From Acidimicrobiia bacterium (GTDB lineage: Bacteria; Actinomycetota; Acidimicrobiia; Acidimicrobiales; UBA8592), in contig JAUIIS010000004.1 in the NCBI GenBank assembly GCA_030431575.1, positions 1 to 55,592 on the forward strand: DNA of 55,592 bases, read 5' to 3'. Shown in pieces: positions 35,232 through 42,627 of this stretch (positions within the stretch are counted from its first letter, which is position 1; each line of letters begins with the position of its first letter). Under the pieces are notes generated by a model. The model was not told the DNA's origin. It saw only the letters and a program-made list of their open reading frames with translations, and did no database searches. The position numbers were made by a program, and so were the translations under genes.

Positions 35232-36440
35232 TCAGCAGACAGTAACCGCTAGTGATGCGGGGCGGCGGCCCAGTGTGGACACCCACTCCACGTTGGACGG
35301 CTCTGAAAGGTCTACGGCAGGGACGACCGTCTCCCCCAGCCCGGCCACAGCAGCGCTAGTGATGACCTCGGCAAGCGTCATCCGGGCTAGAGCTGCCCCA
35401 AGGCAGTAGTGCGGGCCTGACCCAAACGACAGCAGCTTCGGCGCGTCAGGTTCGCCAAACCGGCCAGGCCGGAACGCATCCGGGTCGCCCCAGATGTCTT
35501 CTTGGCGGCTAGCCGAGGCGCTGGACAACAAGACCAGCGAGCCAGCGGGACGTTCGACGCCACCCACCACAGCCGCTTCCAAGAGCGTGCGAGGCACGAC
35601 CGTGATACTCGGTTCAAACCTGATGGTCTCGTCGACAACTGCAGCAGCGATCGATGGATCGGCTCGTAGATCGTCGAGCGTCTGAGGGTGCCGCAACAGT
35701 GTGAGCAGCGAGCACCCGATTTGGCTGGCGGTGGTGTCGTCGCCACCGACGATGAGGTTGCCCACCATGGTGATTACCTCGTCGTGGCTCAACCGGTCGC
35801 CCGCGTCTTCGGCGTCAAGCAGTCGGCTGATCAAATCTTCCCCGCGCCGGTCCCGGCGCGATGCAATCATCTGGTCGACGTCTTTGCTCAAGCCAACTAC
35901 TGCTGCCTCGGCGGCAGCAACTTGGTCCGGGGTCATGAACCCGAACACGGGGCTGAGAGCCTCGCCATAGGCAATGAACTCTGAGATCTGGTCCTCGGGC
36001 ACACCAATGAGTGTGCAGATCACCCGGATCGGCAGATCTTGGAACGAAGCGACAAGGTCGCCGCCGCCAGCCTCGACGACGGCCTCCATCCGCTGGGTGG
36101 CCAAGGACCCGGCCAGCGCTCGGTGCCGTTCTACGGACCGCGGCGTAAATGCCTTGGAAGCTAGCCGTCGCAGGCGATGGTGATCATCGCCGTCGAGCGT
36201 GAACATGATGCTCGAATACCAGGTTCGCAGTGGCCCGTCGCCAATCCCAAGCATGTCGAACAACGTGAGCCCGATTCCAGCCAGCCGCTGATCATGGGTG
36301 AGGCGCTGCACTTCTTCATAATCCAACGCGACGACTGCGCCTGTCCTCGCATCTATTGCCCCCGGACCCGCCGCTCGAGCCAACCGGTGTGCAGTGTGCA
36401 TCGTGTCGTCGATGGAGTACTCAATGGTCGTATCCGACAT
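35232..36440 (-). CDS. Cytochrome P450 monooxygenase
   Basis: 402 residues, a soluble class I bacterial P450. The heme loop FGSGPHYCLGAALARM holds the ligand C346, the I-helix oxygen-binding motif is VGGDDTTASQ (an acid-Thr pair with D instead of the more usual E/A-G-x-D-T-T pattern), and the K-helix ExxR is ETIRFEPS. A strong ribosome site (GAGGAGGTG) precedes the ATG. The substrate is unknown, and no ferredoxin gene lies beside it. It converges with glgB. Confidence 0.95.
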   Translation of the reverse strand: MSDTTIEYSIDDTMHTAHRLARAAGPGAIDARTGAVVALDYEEVQRLTHDQRLAGIGLTLFDMLGIGDGPLRTWYSSIMFTLDGDDHHRLRRLASKAFTPRSVERHRALAGSLATQRMEAVVEAGGGDLVASFQDLPIRVICTLIGVPEDQISEFIAYGEALSPVFGFMTPDQVAAAEAAVVGLSKDVDQMIASRRDRRGEDLISRLLDAEDAGDRLSHDEVITMVGNLIVGGDDTTASQIGCSLLTLLRHPQTLDDLRADPSIAAAVVDETIRFEPSITVVPRTLLEAAVVGGVERPAGSLVLLSSASASRQEDIWGDPDAFRPGRFGEPDAPKLLSFGSGPHYCLGAALARMTLAEVITSAAVAGLGETVVPAVDLSEPSNVEWVSTLGRRPASLAVTVC

Positions 36441-36650
36441 TCCGTCACCTCCTCACGGTCCGCCGCACCGGCTGGTGTGGCAATCCCTTTCTACACCCTC
36501 AACCGGCTTTGTCCAGCCCAGTGGTCGGGACTTACGAAGAGTTCCCTATTTGATCGGGACCCGGATCACTGGCCGTCGTCAAGCCTTCGTTATCCCCAAA
36601 TCCCACTAGCCGAAGGCACGATCATGAATGACGTCCTAGTTCTTTAGGGC
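36441..36650. other. Non-coding upstream region of the P450 gene
   Basis: About 210 bp between the P450 start and the yjjW downstream region. No gene is supported; it should hold the P450 promoter. A 7-codon frame (MNDVLVL) at 36624 is too short to call. Confidence 0.5.
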
Positions 36651-36719
36651 CTAGCAACCCGGGTTGCATGCACATTTCCCCAACCCACCCATGCCGGCGC
36701 CGACCAGCAGGGTGCCTGC
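36651..36719 (-). other. In-frame Gly/Cys-rich extension past the yjjW TGA
   Basis: Directly after the TGA of yjjW, the same frame stays open for 22 codons to a TAG and reads AGTLLVGAGMGGLGKCACNP then GC. If the TGA were read as selenocysteine, C248-V-V-U would form a CxxU redox motif. The first bases after TGA can form a GCAGG-CAC-CCTGC hairpin and a second 6-bp stem about 10 nt on. A 14-bp palindrome GCAACCCGGGTTGC spans the last codons and could instead be part of a terminator. No ribosome site precedes the internal ATG. Confidence 0.4.
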
Positions 36720-37472
36720 TCAGACGACGCAGATGTCGAAAGGCGCAACCGACCGGAGCGTCTCCGCAGCGGCGTTGAGAGCATCTCGCGACGGCTCGAT
36801 CAGCGGCAGACTGGACTTGCGGGCGCCATGGGCCCGAAAGCCGATGATCTTCACGCGCATGCTCTGGTCCACGTCTGCCAGCCACTCCCCCGTCCTCTGC
36901 AGCAGACCGGTTTCGTCGTTCACCCCGGCAATGAGCAGCAACCTCACCTCGTACAGCAAGCCCAGGTCTTGCAGGTGCCGAATACTGGCCAAAACGGGGC
37001 CGTTGTCCATGCCGGTAGTGCGCTGGTGGATCTGAGGGTCGAGGCACTTCAGGTCAATCATCGCGCCGTCCATGACCGGCATCAGGTCATCCCACACCCT
37101 CAGGTCGCACGAGCCGTTCGAGTCGACGAAACATGAGAGATGGCCGAGGTCTCGGTCCGCCTTGACTGCCGCAAACAAGGCGTGAAGAAACTCGGGTTGC
37201 TGCGTAGCCTCACCGCCAGAAACCGTTATGCCACTAACGAACGGAGCCGCCCGCCGGATCGAGTGCAGGAGCTCTTCGACCGCCGTGTGTTGTGGATGGA
37301 ACCCCGCTACGGGTCCATGGCCGGGGATGGTTTGCGGGTTGTGACATGCCAAGCAATCAAAGTTGCAGCCCTGGAGGAATACGACGAAGCGGTTTCCCGG
37401 ACCATCGACGCTGCTGAATGAGATCGTGTCGGCAACGAAGCCCGTCGGCTGCCTATCTCGGTGCACGCTCAT
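36720..37472 (-). CDS. yjjW: YjjW-family glycyl radical enzyme activase (radical SAM)
   Basis: 250 residues. It uses S-adenosylmethionine and a [4Fe-4S] cluster to install the glycyl radical on its partner, YjjI. The cluster motif is C36-x3-C40-x2-C43 in QGCNFDCLACHNP; VSGITVSGGEATQQPEF, CFVDSNGSCDLRVW and DGAMIDLKCLDPQIHQRTTG match the YjjW group. Unlike E. coli YjjW as I recall it, it lacks the Cys-rich ferredoxin-like insert after the CxxxCxxC motif, so it has a single visible cluster. It overlaps the 3' end of yjjI by 20 bp. The stop is TGA, followed by an in-frame extension described separately. Confidence 0.93.
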   Translation of the reverse strand: MSVHRDRQPTGFVADTISFSSVDGPGNRFVVFLQGCNFDCLACHNPQTIPGHGPVAGFHPQHTAVEELLHSIRRAAPFVSGITVSGGEATQQPEFLHALFAAVKADRDLGHLSCFVDSNGSCDLRVWDDLMPVMDGAMIDLKCLDPQIHQRTTGMDNGPVLASIRHLQDLGLLYEVRLLLIAGVNDETGLLQRTGEWLADVDQSMRVKIIGFRAHGARKSSLPLIEPSRDALNAAAETLRSVAPFDICVV

Positions 37473-39012
37473 GGCAACCGACCCGCTTCACCGCACGTTC
37501 GGTCAAGTGGTATGCGTCTTCGCTGCCCGCAGCCAACTGGTCGCTGGTGTGGCGAACCATCCCGTCGTCGGCGATGGTGGCCAGGTCGCTCTTTCGAACC
37601 AGGTAGCCGGTGATGCGGACGAACTCGTTGCCGTCGAGGTTGAACGTGAAGTCACGCATCCCGCTGGTGAACGCACCACGAATGATGTCGACGACCGCCT
37701 CCGGGTTACGCACCGCGGTTTCGTCGACGTGGAAGATGTCGCTGACACCCGCGTCGAAGTAGTGGTGAAGCGGAGCGCATGTTCCAATGTGATCGAGCAT
37801 TGCTGGCTCGTCTCCAACCGGAATGCGTGTACCCGCGGTGACGGCATCGTCGATGTCGATCCCGCCTTGGCTGTGCAGGTAGCTTCGACCGTTACCGCCT
37901 TCGCAGTATGGCATCGGGCGAGCGGCCACCAGTTCCGCAACGCGGTCTATGAGGCGGACAGCAAGCGCGTCGGCGCCAGCGTCGTGCCCGTACCTCGCCT
38001 CGCCGCCTCGGTCGCGACCATCGTGCGCCATCAGCAGGTTGACGCATTCGGCCAAGCCGAACACGCCGAACATGGCCGAGAAGCGGTCAATGTCGACCAG
38101 ACCCTCAGTGGCTAGCCAATGGGTCTCGAAGAACCGCTGATCCTCGACCAGCGACCGGGTACGGGCCTCTCCGAGTTCGGCGGTGAGTTCCACATACTTG
38201 GTCAGCGTCGTTGCGAGGAACTCGTCGGAGCTGCCAACATGCGCTAGCGCCGCCTCTTTAAGGTTGAGCCGAACCAAGGTGTGCGCGCCACCACCGATCT
38301 TCAAGGAGTTATAGCAGCTCACCGCGGCGTAGTGTTCGCCATGATCACCGACCATCATTGGATGGTTCACGAAATGCGGCTTGCCCGTTTCGAACACGGT
38401 GCGCACCCCATCAAGGACCAGATCATCAGGGGTGGTCTCAGGGTCGACCTTGAGTGTGATGTTGGGTACCGCTTGGCGAAGCGACCGCTCGACCCGAAAA
38501 ATGGATCGCGTGATACGGCTGTCGTGCGGGCCCAGGTCCAGGTGCGCGAACGCATCGGGCTGCATGCGATCGATCCCGATCCAGAACCTGCGAAGCTTCC
38601 GGTCGAGCTGATCGTCGCTGATGTCGTCGGTGACGAAACGTTCGAGGAGCTTGTCGAGGTCGCCCAAGTACACGGGGTAGGTGGTCACGCTGGGCACGTG
38701 CGCATACATGATCTGGAGGAAGGCCAGAGCATCGTCAAGGTCTGCCGGCGGCGCCAACTCAAGGAACGTCAGCCCCTGGCGAAACGCCCGCTCGTAGTCG
38801 GGAAGGACGTATCGAGGTGTGTAGGGCGCGTTGCCCTCAAACATGTCGCAAATGATCCGCTTGTCAAGGGCCTCCCTGCAGGCAGGCGACAGATCCGGAT
38901 AAGCCACCGCGTCAGTTGCCAACGCAGCCAAGCGTCGAATTTTCTGGTCGTACCCAAGCGTTGCGTCTCGAACTACTTCGGTGGCCAGGCTCTGCAGTTC
39001 GGCTCCATCCAT
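37453..39012 (-). CDS. yjjI: YjjI-family glycyl radical enzyme
   Basis: 519 residues of the YjjI (formerly DUF3029) glycyl radical family, whose reaction is not established. The radical glycine is in FVRITGYLVRKSD (G469) near the C-terminus, and a cysteine in HIGTCAPLHHYFDAG is the best candidate for the active-site thiyl. Other conserved-looking segments are MFEGNAPYTPRYVLPDY and NHPMMVGDHGEHYAAVSCYNSLKIGGGAHTLVRLNL. Glycyl radicals are destroyed by oxygen, so this implies life with microaerobic or anoxic phases. TACGTT 6 nt upstream of ATG predicts a leaderless mRNA that also carries yjjW. Confidence 0.94.
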   Translation of the reverse strand: MDGAELQSLATEVVRDATLGYDQKIRRLAALATDAVAYPDLSPACREALDKRIICDMFEGNAPYTPRYVLPDYERAFRQGLTFLELAPPADLDDALAFLQIMYAHVPSVTTYPVYLGDLDKLLERFVTDDISDDQLDRKLRRFWIGIDRMQPDAFAHLDLGPHDSRITRSIFRVERSLRQAVPNITLKVDPETTPDDLVLDGVRTVFETGKPHFVNHPMMVGDHGEHYAAVSCYNSLKIGGGAHTLVRLNLKEAALAHVGSSDEFLATTLTKYVELTAELGEARTRSLVEDQRFFETHWLATEGLVDIDRFSAMFGVFGLAECVNLLMAHDGRDRGGEARYGHDAGADALAVRLIDRVAELVAARPMPYCEGGNGRSYLHSQGGIDIDDAVTAGTRIPVGDEPAMLDHIGTCAPLHHYFDAGVSDIFHVDETAVRNPEAVVDIIRGAFTSGMRDFTFNLDGNEFVRITGYLVRKSDLATIADDGMVRHTSDQLAAGSEDAYHLTERAVKRVGCHERAPR

Positions 39013-39018
39013 CCATCT

Positions 39019-39024
39019 AACGTA
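39019..39024 (-). promoter_or_regulatory. -10 box of leaderless yjjI-yjjW
   Basis: TACGTT on the minus strand, 6 nt before the ATG at 39012. Confidence 0.5.
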
Positions 39025-39269
39025 AGCCGATCGCTCTGTTTCAGCGAGGGCCGAAGGTCCTTACTGAACCTGAGCCCAGCCGTTTGAACCAGCTAGGCAG
39101 CCGGTAGCGGCGTACGCGCCCACGAGTTGCCAACCTACTGATGAACAGCCCGACGACGGGTACTTCGGACTTGCTACCGCAGAGGAGCAAGCGGTTCTGC
39201 ACACGACCGTCGTGAGGAGTGTCTTGGCCTCATGCTCCTAACCTTCGAGCACGCAACAGCCGGCGGTTC

Positions 39270-39275
39270 TAGCGT
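39270..39275 (+). promoter_or_regulatory. -10 box of leaderless SDR gene
   Basis: TAGCGT, then 6 nt, then the ATG at 39282. The 245 bp between this and the yjjI -10 box contain no supported gene. Confidence 0.5.
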
Positions 39276-39281
39276 GAAGAC

Positions 39282-40019
39282 ATGACAGATCTTGTTGGGC
39301 AAGTGGCTTTTGTCTCCGGCGCCAGCCGTGGGATAGGTCGAGCTCTGGCCGTCGGGTTGGCAACCGCAGGCGCCCACGTTGTCGCGGCCGCAAGGACGAC
39401 GAACGAATTGGGGACGCTGGCTGGTGAACTCGACGACTCGACTGGCGGGGCGTCGACGATCGAGGTCGACGTTACCAAGCCAACCATGGTGAGCGCCGCG
39501 TTCGACACGATTGCTCAAACCCATGGCCGGCTTGACCTTGCCGTCCTGAACGCAGGCGTTTTTCCCGACCCCGCTGCGGTGGCCGACTCATCCGAAGCCG
39601 ACTGGGCCGAGACCTTCGCCGTGAACCTGTTTGGCGTGGTCTCCTGCGCACAATCAGCGATCCCGCTACTTCGCCAAGGCGGCGGGGGCAAGATCATTGT
39701 GGTCGGGTCCGGCACGGGCCATCAAGCCAACCCCGGGCTTGGCGCTTACGCAGCCTCAAAGGCTGCCGTTGCTTCACTGGTCCAAACACTTGCCGTCGAG
39801 CTACGAGATGATCACATTGCCGTCAACGAACTGATCCCCGGCCCAGTGGCCACCAACCTGAACCCCAGGGCAGGCCAAGCGGGGACGTCACTTGGCGGGG
39901 CCCAGACCGAATGGATCAAGCGGCCGGAGGACGTGGTTGACCTTGCAGTCCTGCTGGCCCGGTTCCCAAACCACGGCCCCACCGGCCAGACCTTCAGCCT
40001 CATGGCGAGACCGCTGTGA
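39282..40019 (+). CDS. Short-chain dehydrogenase/reductase
   Basis: 245-residue classical SDR. Cofactor loop VSGASRGIGRALAVGLA, then NAGVFPDPAA (NAG), catalytic Ser in VVGSGTGHQANPGLGAYAASKAAV with Y-x3-K (YAASK), and the C-terminal PGPVATNLNPRAGQ. D in IEVDVTKP follows the second strand. It oxidises or reduces an unknown alcohol/ketone. It stands alone and converges with the PaaX-like gene, so a role in aromatic metabolism is possible but unproven. Confidence 0.94.
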   Translation: MTDLVGQVAFVSGASRGIGRALAVGLATAGAHVVAAARTTNELGTLAGELDDSTGGASTIEVDVTKPTMVSAAFDTIAQTHGRLDLAVLNAGVFPDPAAVADSSEADWAETFAVNLFGVVSCAQSAIPLLRQGGGGKIIVVGSGTGHQANPGLGAYAASKAAVASLVQTLAVELRDDHIAVNELIPGPVATNLNPRAGQAGTSLGGAQTEWIKRPEDVVDLAVLLARFPNHGPTGQTFSLMARPL

Positions 40020-40040
40020 GTGATGCTCAGGTACGGGCGA

Positions 40041-40883
40041 CTAGTCCGATTCGAATGCCTTCTCGGTTTCACCCCACCAGCGCTTAGCAGCCGGCCCCCA
40101 CGCCGCTCGGTGCGTGGCAAACGCCTCGGCAGCCAAGGACGCGGGCCAGTCGACGGGAAGGACCGCAGGGGGTAGGTCGGGGTCGAGGAATGGAAACTGC
40201 CGCCAACGATGCACCAGGAGCACGAGCTCGCGAACCGCGGCCTCAGGGCTATCCAGGCCGTCTGCGACGGCGGGGAGGTCGGCCAGGAAGGCCTCGTACT
40301 CATGTCGAAGTGCAGGGAGGTCCCACGCTCGGGCCGCAAGCTCCATCGGGCTGCCCAGCTCGCCCGACTCGGCTCGAAACGACACCGCTCCGTCGACCCC
40401 GAGTTCTTCAACCACTCTGGTGGCCTCGACCTCTCGCTCCAGCCAGGGCGATACCCAGACCCCCTGACCCAGCGAGCCAAATCCGGCCCAGGTGAGACCG
40501 CTGGTCAGTCGGTAGCGGTCGTTGCGCTGGCGCTCGGGCACGGTGGCCATCACCAGCAACCACCGCTGGTCCCATTGCGGCGATGCGCTCCCAAAGCCAT
40601 AGATGCGCTCGGCACCTTGGCCCAGCAGGTCAACGGCAGACTCGGTGAGGTGCCAACGGGTCTTGCGTCCAACACGCTCGGGCTCCAGCCAACCCCGTTG
40701 CTGCAGGCGACTGATGGCCTGACGTGCTGCCTTGTCACGAACCCCCACGGCGGCAAGGGCCGTGGCCAACGATTGGGTCCACGCTGCCCCGCCTGCGGCC
40801 AGGACGAGTTCACCGAGCACGGTGATCAGCAGGCTGCGGCTGGAGGCAACACTCGCGGCGCCCGAGCTGGTCGCACCCAACAC
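40041..40883 (-). CDS. PaaX-family transcriptional regulator
   Basis: 280 residues from the GTG at 40883 (the frame stays open to 41045 but runs through the promoter region). The N-terminal winged helix is SLLITVLGELVLAAGG...ALAAVGVRDKAARQAISRLQQRGWLEPERVGRKTRWHLTESA; the centre has WDQRWLLVMATVPERQRNDRYRLTSGLTWAGFGSLGQGVWVSPW; the C-terminus matches PaaX_C (LVHRWRQFPFLDPDLPPAVLPVDWPASLAAEAF). PaaX proteins respond to aryl-CoA thioesters; the divergent boxC-boxB genes make benzoyl-CoA the likely effector. Confidence 0.93.
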   Translation of the reverse strand: MLGATSSGAASVASSRSLLITVLGELVLAAGGAAWTQSLATALAAVGVRDKAARQAISRLQQRGWLEPERVGRKTRWHLTESAVDLLGQGAERIYGFGSASPQWDQRWLLVMATVPERQRNDRYRLTSGLTWAGFGSLGQGVWVSPWLEREVEATRVVEELGVDGAVSFRAESGELGSPMELAARAWDLPALRHEYEAFLADLPAVADGLDSPEAAVRELVLLVHRWRQFPFLDPDLPPAVLPVDWPASLAAEAFATHRAAWGPAAKRWWGETEKAFESD

Positions 40884-40910
40884 ATGACGTTCTACAGATT
40901 CTTGGTGTTC

Positions 40911-40943
40911 AGTGATGATTTCATAGTATATGATCTGGTCACT
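40911..40943. promoter_or_regulatory. 33-bp dyad between the PaaX-like gene and boxC
   Basis: AGTGATGATTTCATA and TATGATCTGGTCACT flank a GTA centre, with 11 of 15 symmetric positions and a perfect TCATA/TATGA core. It overlaps -10-like sequences on both strands (TATGAT forward, TATACT reverse), so it can control both genes. Confidence 0.7.
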
Positions 40944-40961
40944 CCCGGACAGGATGGATTC

Positions 40962-42605
40962 ATGACCTTGGCCGAGGCCGACCCACAAATCGATCACATC
41001 ACCTTCGAGCGCCATCCCGACTCGTATCGGCACTGGCAACTCCAACTCGACGCTCCCGTCGCCCGACTGAGCATGGACGTCGACCCAGAAGCCGGCCTCC
41101 TGGGCGACTACGAACTCAAACTCAATAGCTACGACATCGGTGTCGACATCGAGCTAGCCGACGCCATCCGCCGGCTCCGCTTCGAACATCCCGAGATCAA
41201 GTGCGTCATCATCGACAGCGCCATTGCCGGGGTCTTCTGCGCTGGTGCCAACATCCGCATGCTTGCCGCAGCCAGCCACGCCCACAAGGTCAACTTCTGC
41301 AAGTTCACCAACGAGACTCGCCTGGAGATTGAGGAAGCGTCGGCTAACTCCGGCCTCCGTTTCCTGGCCGCCATCAACGGTGCCTGCTCCGGCGGCGGGT
41401 ACGAGCTGGCCATCGCGTGCGACCACCTTCTCCTCGTCGACGACAGATCTAGTGCAGTGTCGCTGCCGGAGGTGCCGCTACTTGGTGTTCTTCCCGGCAC
41501 AGGCGGCCTCACCCGACTGACCGACAAACGCTACATCCGCCGCGACCACGCCGATGTCTTCGCCACCAAAGCCGAGGGCGTCCGAGGGGCCGAAGCCGTC
41601 CGCTGGCGGCTCGTCGACGAAGTCGCGGCACCGTCGGTATTCTCAGACGCGGTCCGCGAACGAGCCCTAGCACTGGCAGCCACCTCCGACCGCGATGCTG
41701 GTTCCGCCCCCACTGTTCTGGAACCGCTAGATCGCGACGTTACCGACGATGCCGTTGCCTACCGGTACGTGAGCGCCCGGCTCGACCGACCAGGTCGCAC
41801 GGTCCATCTGCAGATTCGAGCCGATGCAGGCCAAGACTGGCCGCTGCGATGCGCCCGCGAGCTGGACGACATGTTGTGCCACCTCCGGTTCAACGAAGCT
41901 GAACTCGGCACCCTCGTCATCACCACCGTCGGGTCGGCCAGCGATGTTCTCGCCCACGACGATGTCCTGAGCCATCCCAACAACCACGCTCAACGCGAAA
42001 CAGCGCTGCTTTGGAAGCGAGTACTCTCCCGGCTCGACCTCACCGCACGATCCATCATTGCCACCATCGAACCCGGTTCGTGCTTCGTGAGCGTCCTGGC
42101 CGAACTGGCATTCGCCGCAGACCGCACCTACATGCTCGAAGGCATCTTCGAGGACCACGACACCCCGCTCCCCCCAGCGGAGATCCAACTAACCCATGTC
42201 AACCTCGGGCCGATGCCCATGGCCAACGGGCTGAGCCGCCTGCAATCGCGTTTCTGGGGCCACCCCGAGCTCTTGGAGGCCGCCACTGCAGCCGCAGGGT
42301 CAGCACTAGGTGGCGCCGAAGCCCTCCAGTTAGCGCTGGTCACGTTCGCTCCGGACGACCTGGACTGGGACGACGAGGTGCGTCTCGCCATCGAAGAACG
42401 CGCCAGCCTATCTCCGGACGCACTCACCGGTATGGAAGCCAACCACCGGTTCTGCGGTCCAGAAACCATGGCCACCAAGATTTTCTCTCGCCTCAGCGCC
42501 TGGCAGAACTGGATCTTCATCCGCCCCAACGCCAGCGGGCCCGAAGGCGCCCTGCGCCGCTACGGCACCGGCAGCCGCGCCAGCTTCGACCACAATCGCA
42601 CCTGA
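40962..42605 (+). CDS. boxC: 2,3-epoxybenzoyl-CoA dihydrolase (benzoyl-CoA-dihydrodiol lyase)
   Basis: 547 residues. It hydrolyses the BoxB epoxide product to 3,4-dehydroadipyl-CoA semialdehyde and formate. The N-terminal half is crotonase-like: DVDPEAGLLGDYELKLNSYDIGVDIELADAIRRLRFEHPEIKCVIIDSAIAGVFCAGANIRML, then AAINGACSGGGYELAIACDHLLLVDD and SLPEVPLLGVLPGTGGLTRLTDKR; a second crotonase-like part follows. The ATG at 40962 has AGGA 7 nt upstream. The frame stays open far upstream (to 40209), but only antisense to the PaaX-like gene. BoxB follows after 22 bp. Confidence 0.96.
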   Translation: MTLAEADPQIDHITFERHPDSYRHWQLQLDAPVARLSMDVDPEAGLLGDYELKLNSYDIGVDIELADAIRRLRFEHPEIKCVIIDSAIAGVFCAGANIRMLAAASHAHKVNFCKFTNETRLEIEEASANSGLRFLAAINGACSGGGYELAIACDHLLLVDDRSSAVSLPEVPLLGVLPGTGGLTRLTDKRYIRRDHADVFATKAEGVRGAEAVRWRLVDEVAAPSVFSDAVRERALALAATSDRDAGSAPTVLEPLDRDVTDDAVAYRYVSARLDRPGRTVHLQIRADAGQDWPLRCARELDDMLCHLRFNEAELGTLVITTVGSASDVLAHDDVLSHPNNHAQRETALLWKRVLSRLDLTARSIIATIEPGSCFVSVLAELAFAADRTYMLEGIFEDHDTPLPPAEIQLTHVNLGPMPMANGLSRLQSRFWGHPELLEAATAAAGSALGGAEALQLALVTFAPDDLDWDDEVRLAIEERASLSPDALTGMEANHRFCGPETMATKIFSRLSAWQNWIFIRPNASGPEGALRRYGTGSRASFDHNRT

Positions 42606-42627
42606 TCAGCCCAACGAGGAGCACGCC

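Noticed and set aside
36624-36647. Seven-codon frame MNDVLVL that might be a leader peptide
   Set aside because: No ribosome site, no regulated gene in the right direction and no attenuator structure.
36651-36690. Separate 13-residue Cys-rich peptide MGGLGKCACNPGC starting at the internal ATG
   Set aside because: No ribosome site in front of the ATG; the in-frame link to yjjW makes an extension or non-coding sequence likelier than an independent peptide.
38281-39087. 268-residue plus-strand frame opposite yjjI
   Set aside because: No recognisable motifs; yjjI on the other strand is clearly coding.
39025-39269. Search for a tRNA (including tRNA-Sec) near yjjI-yjjW
   Set aside because: No T-loop or cloverleaf pattern seen in this gap or the other intergenic gaps.
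40209-40961. N-terminal extension of boxC giving a 798-residue protein
   Set aside because: The extra part is antisense to the PaaX-like gene and crosses the shared promoter; BoxC proteins are about 550 residues and an ATG with a ribosome site is at 40962.
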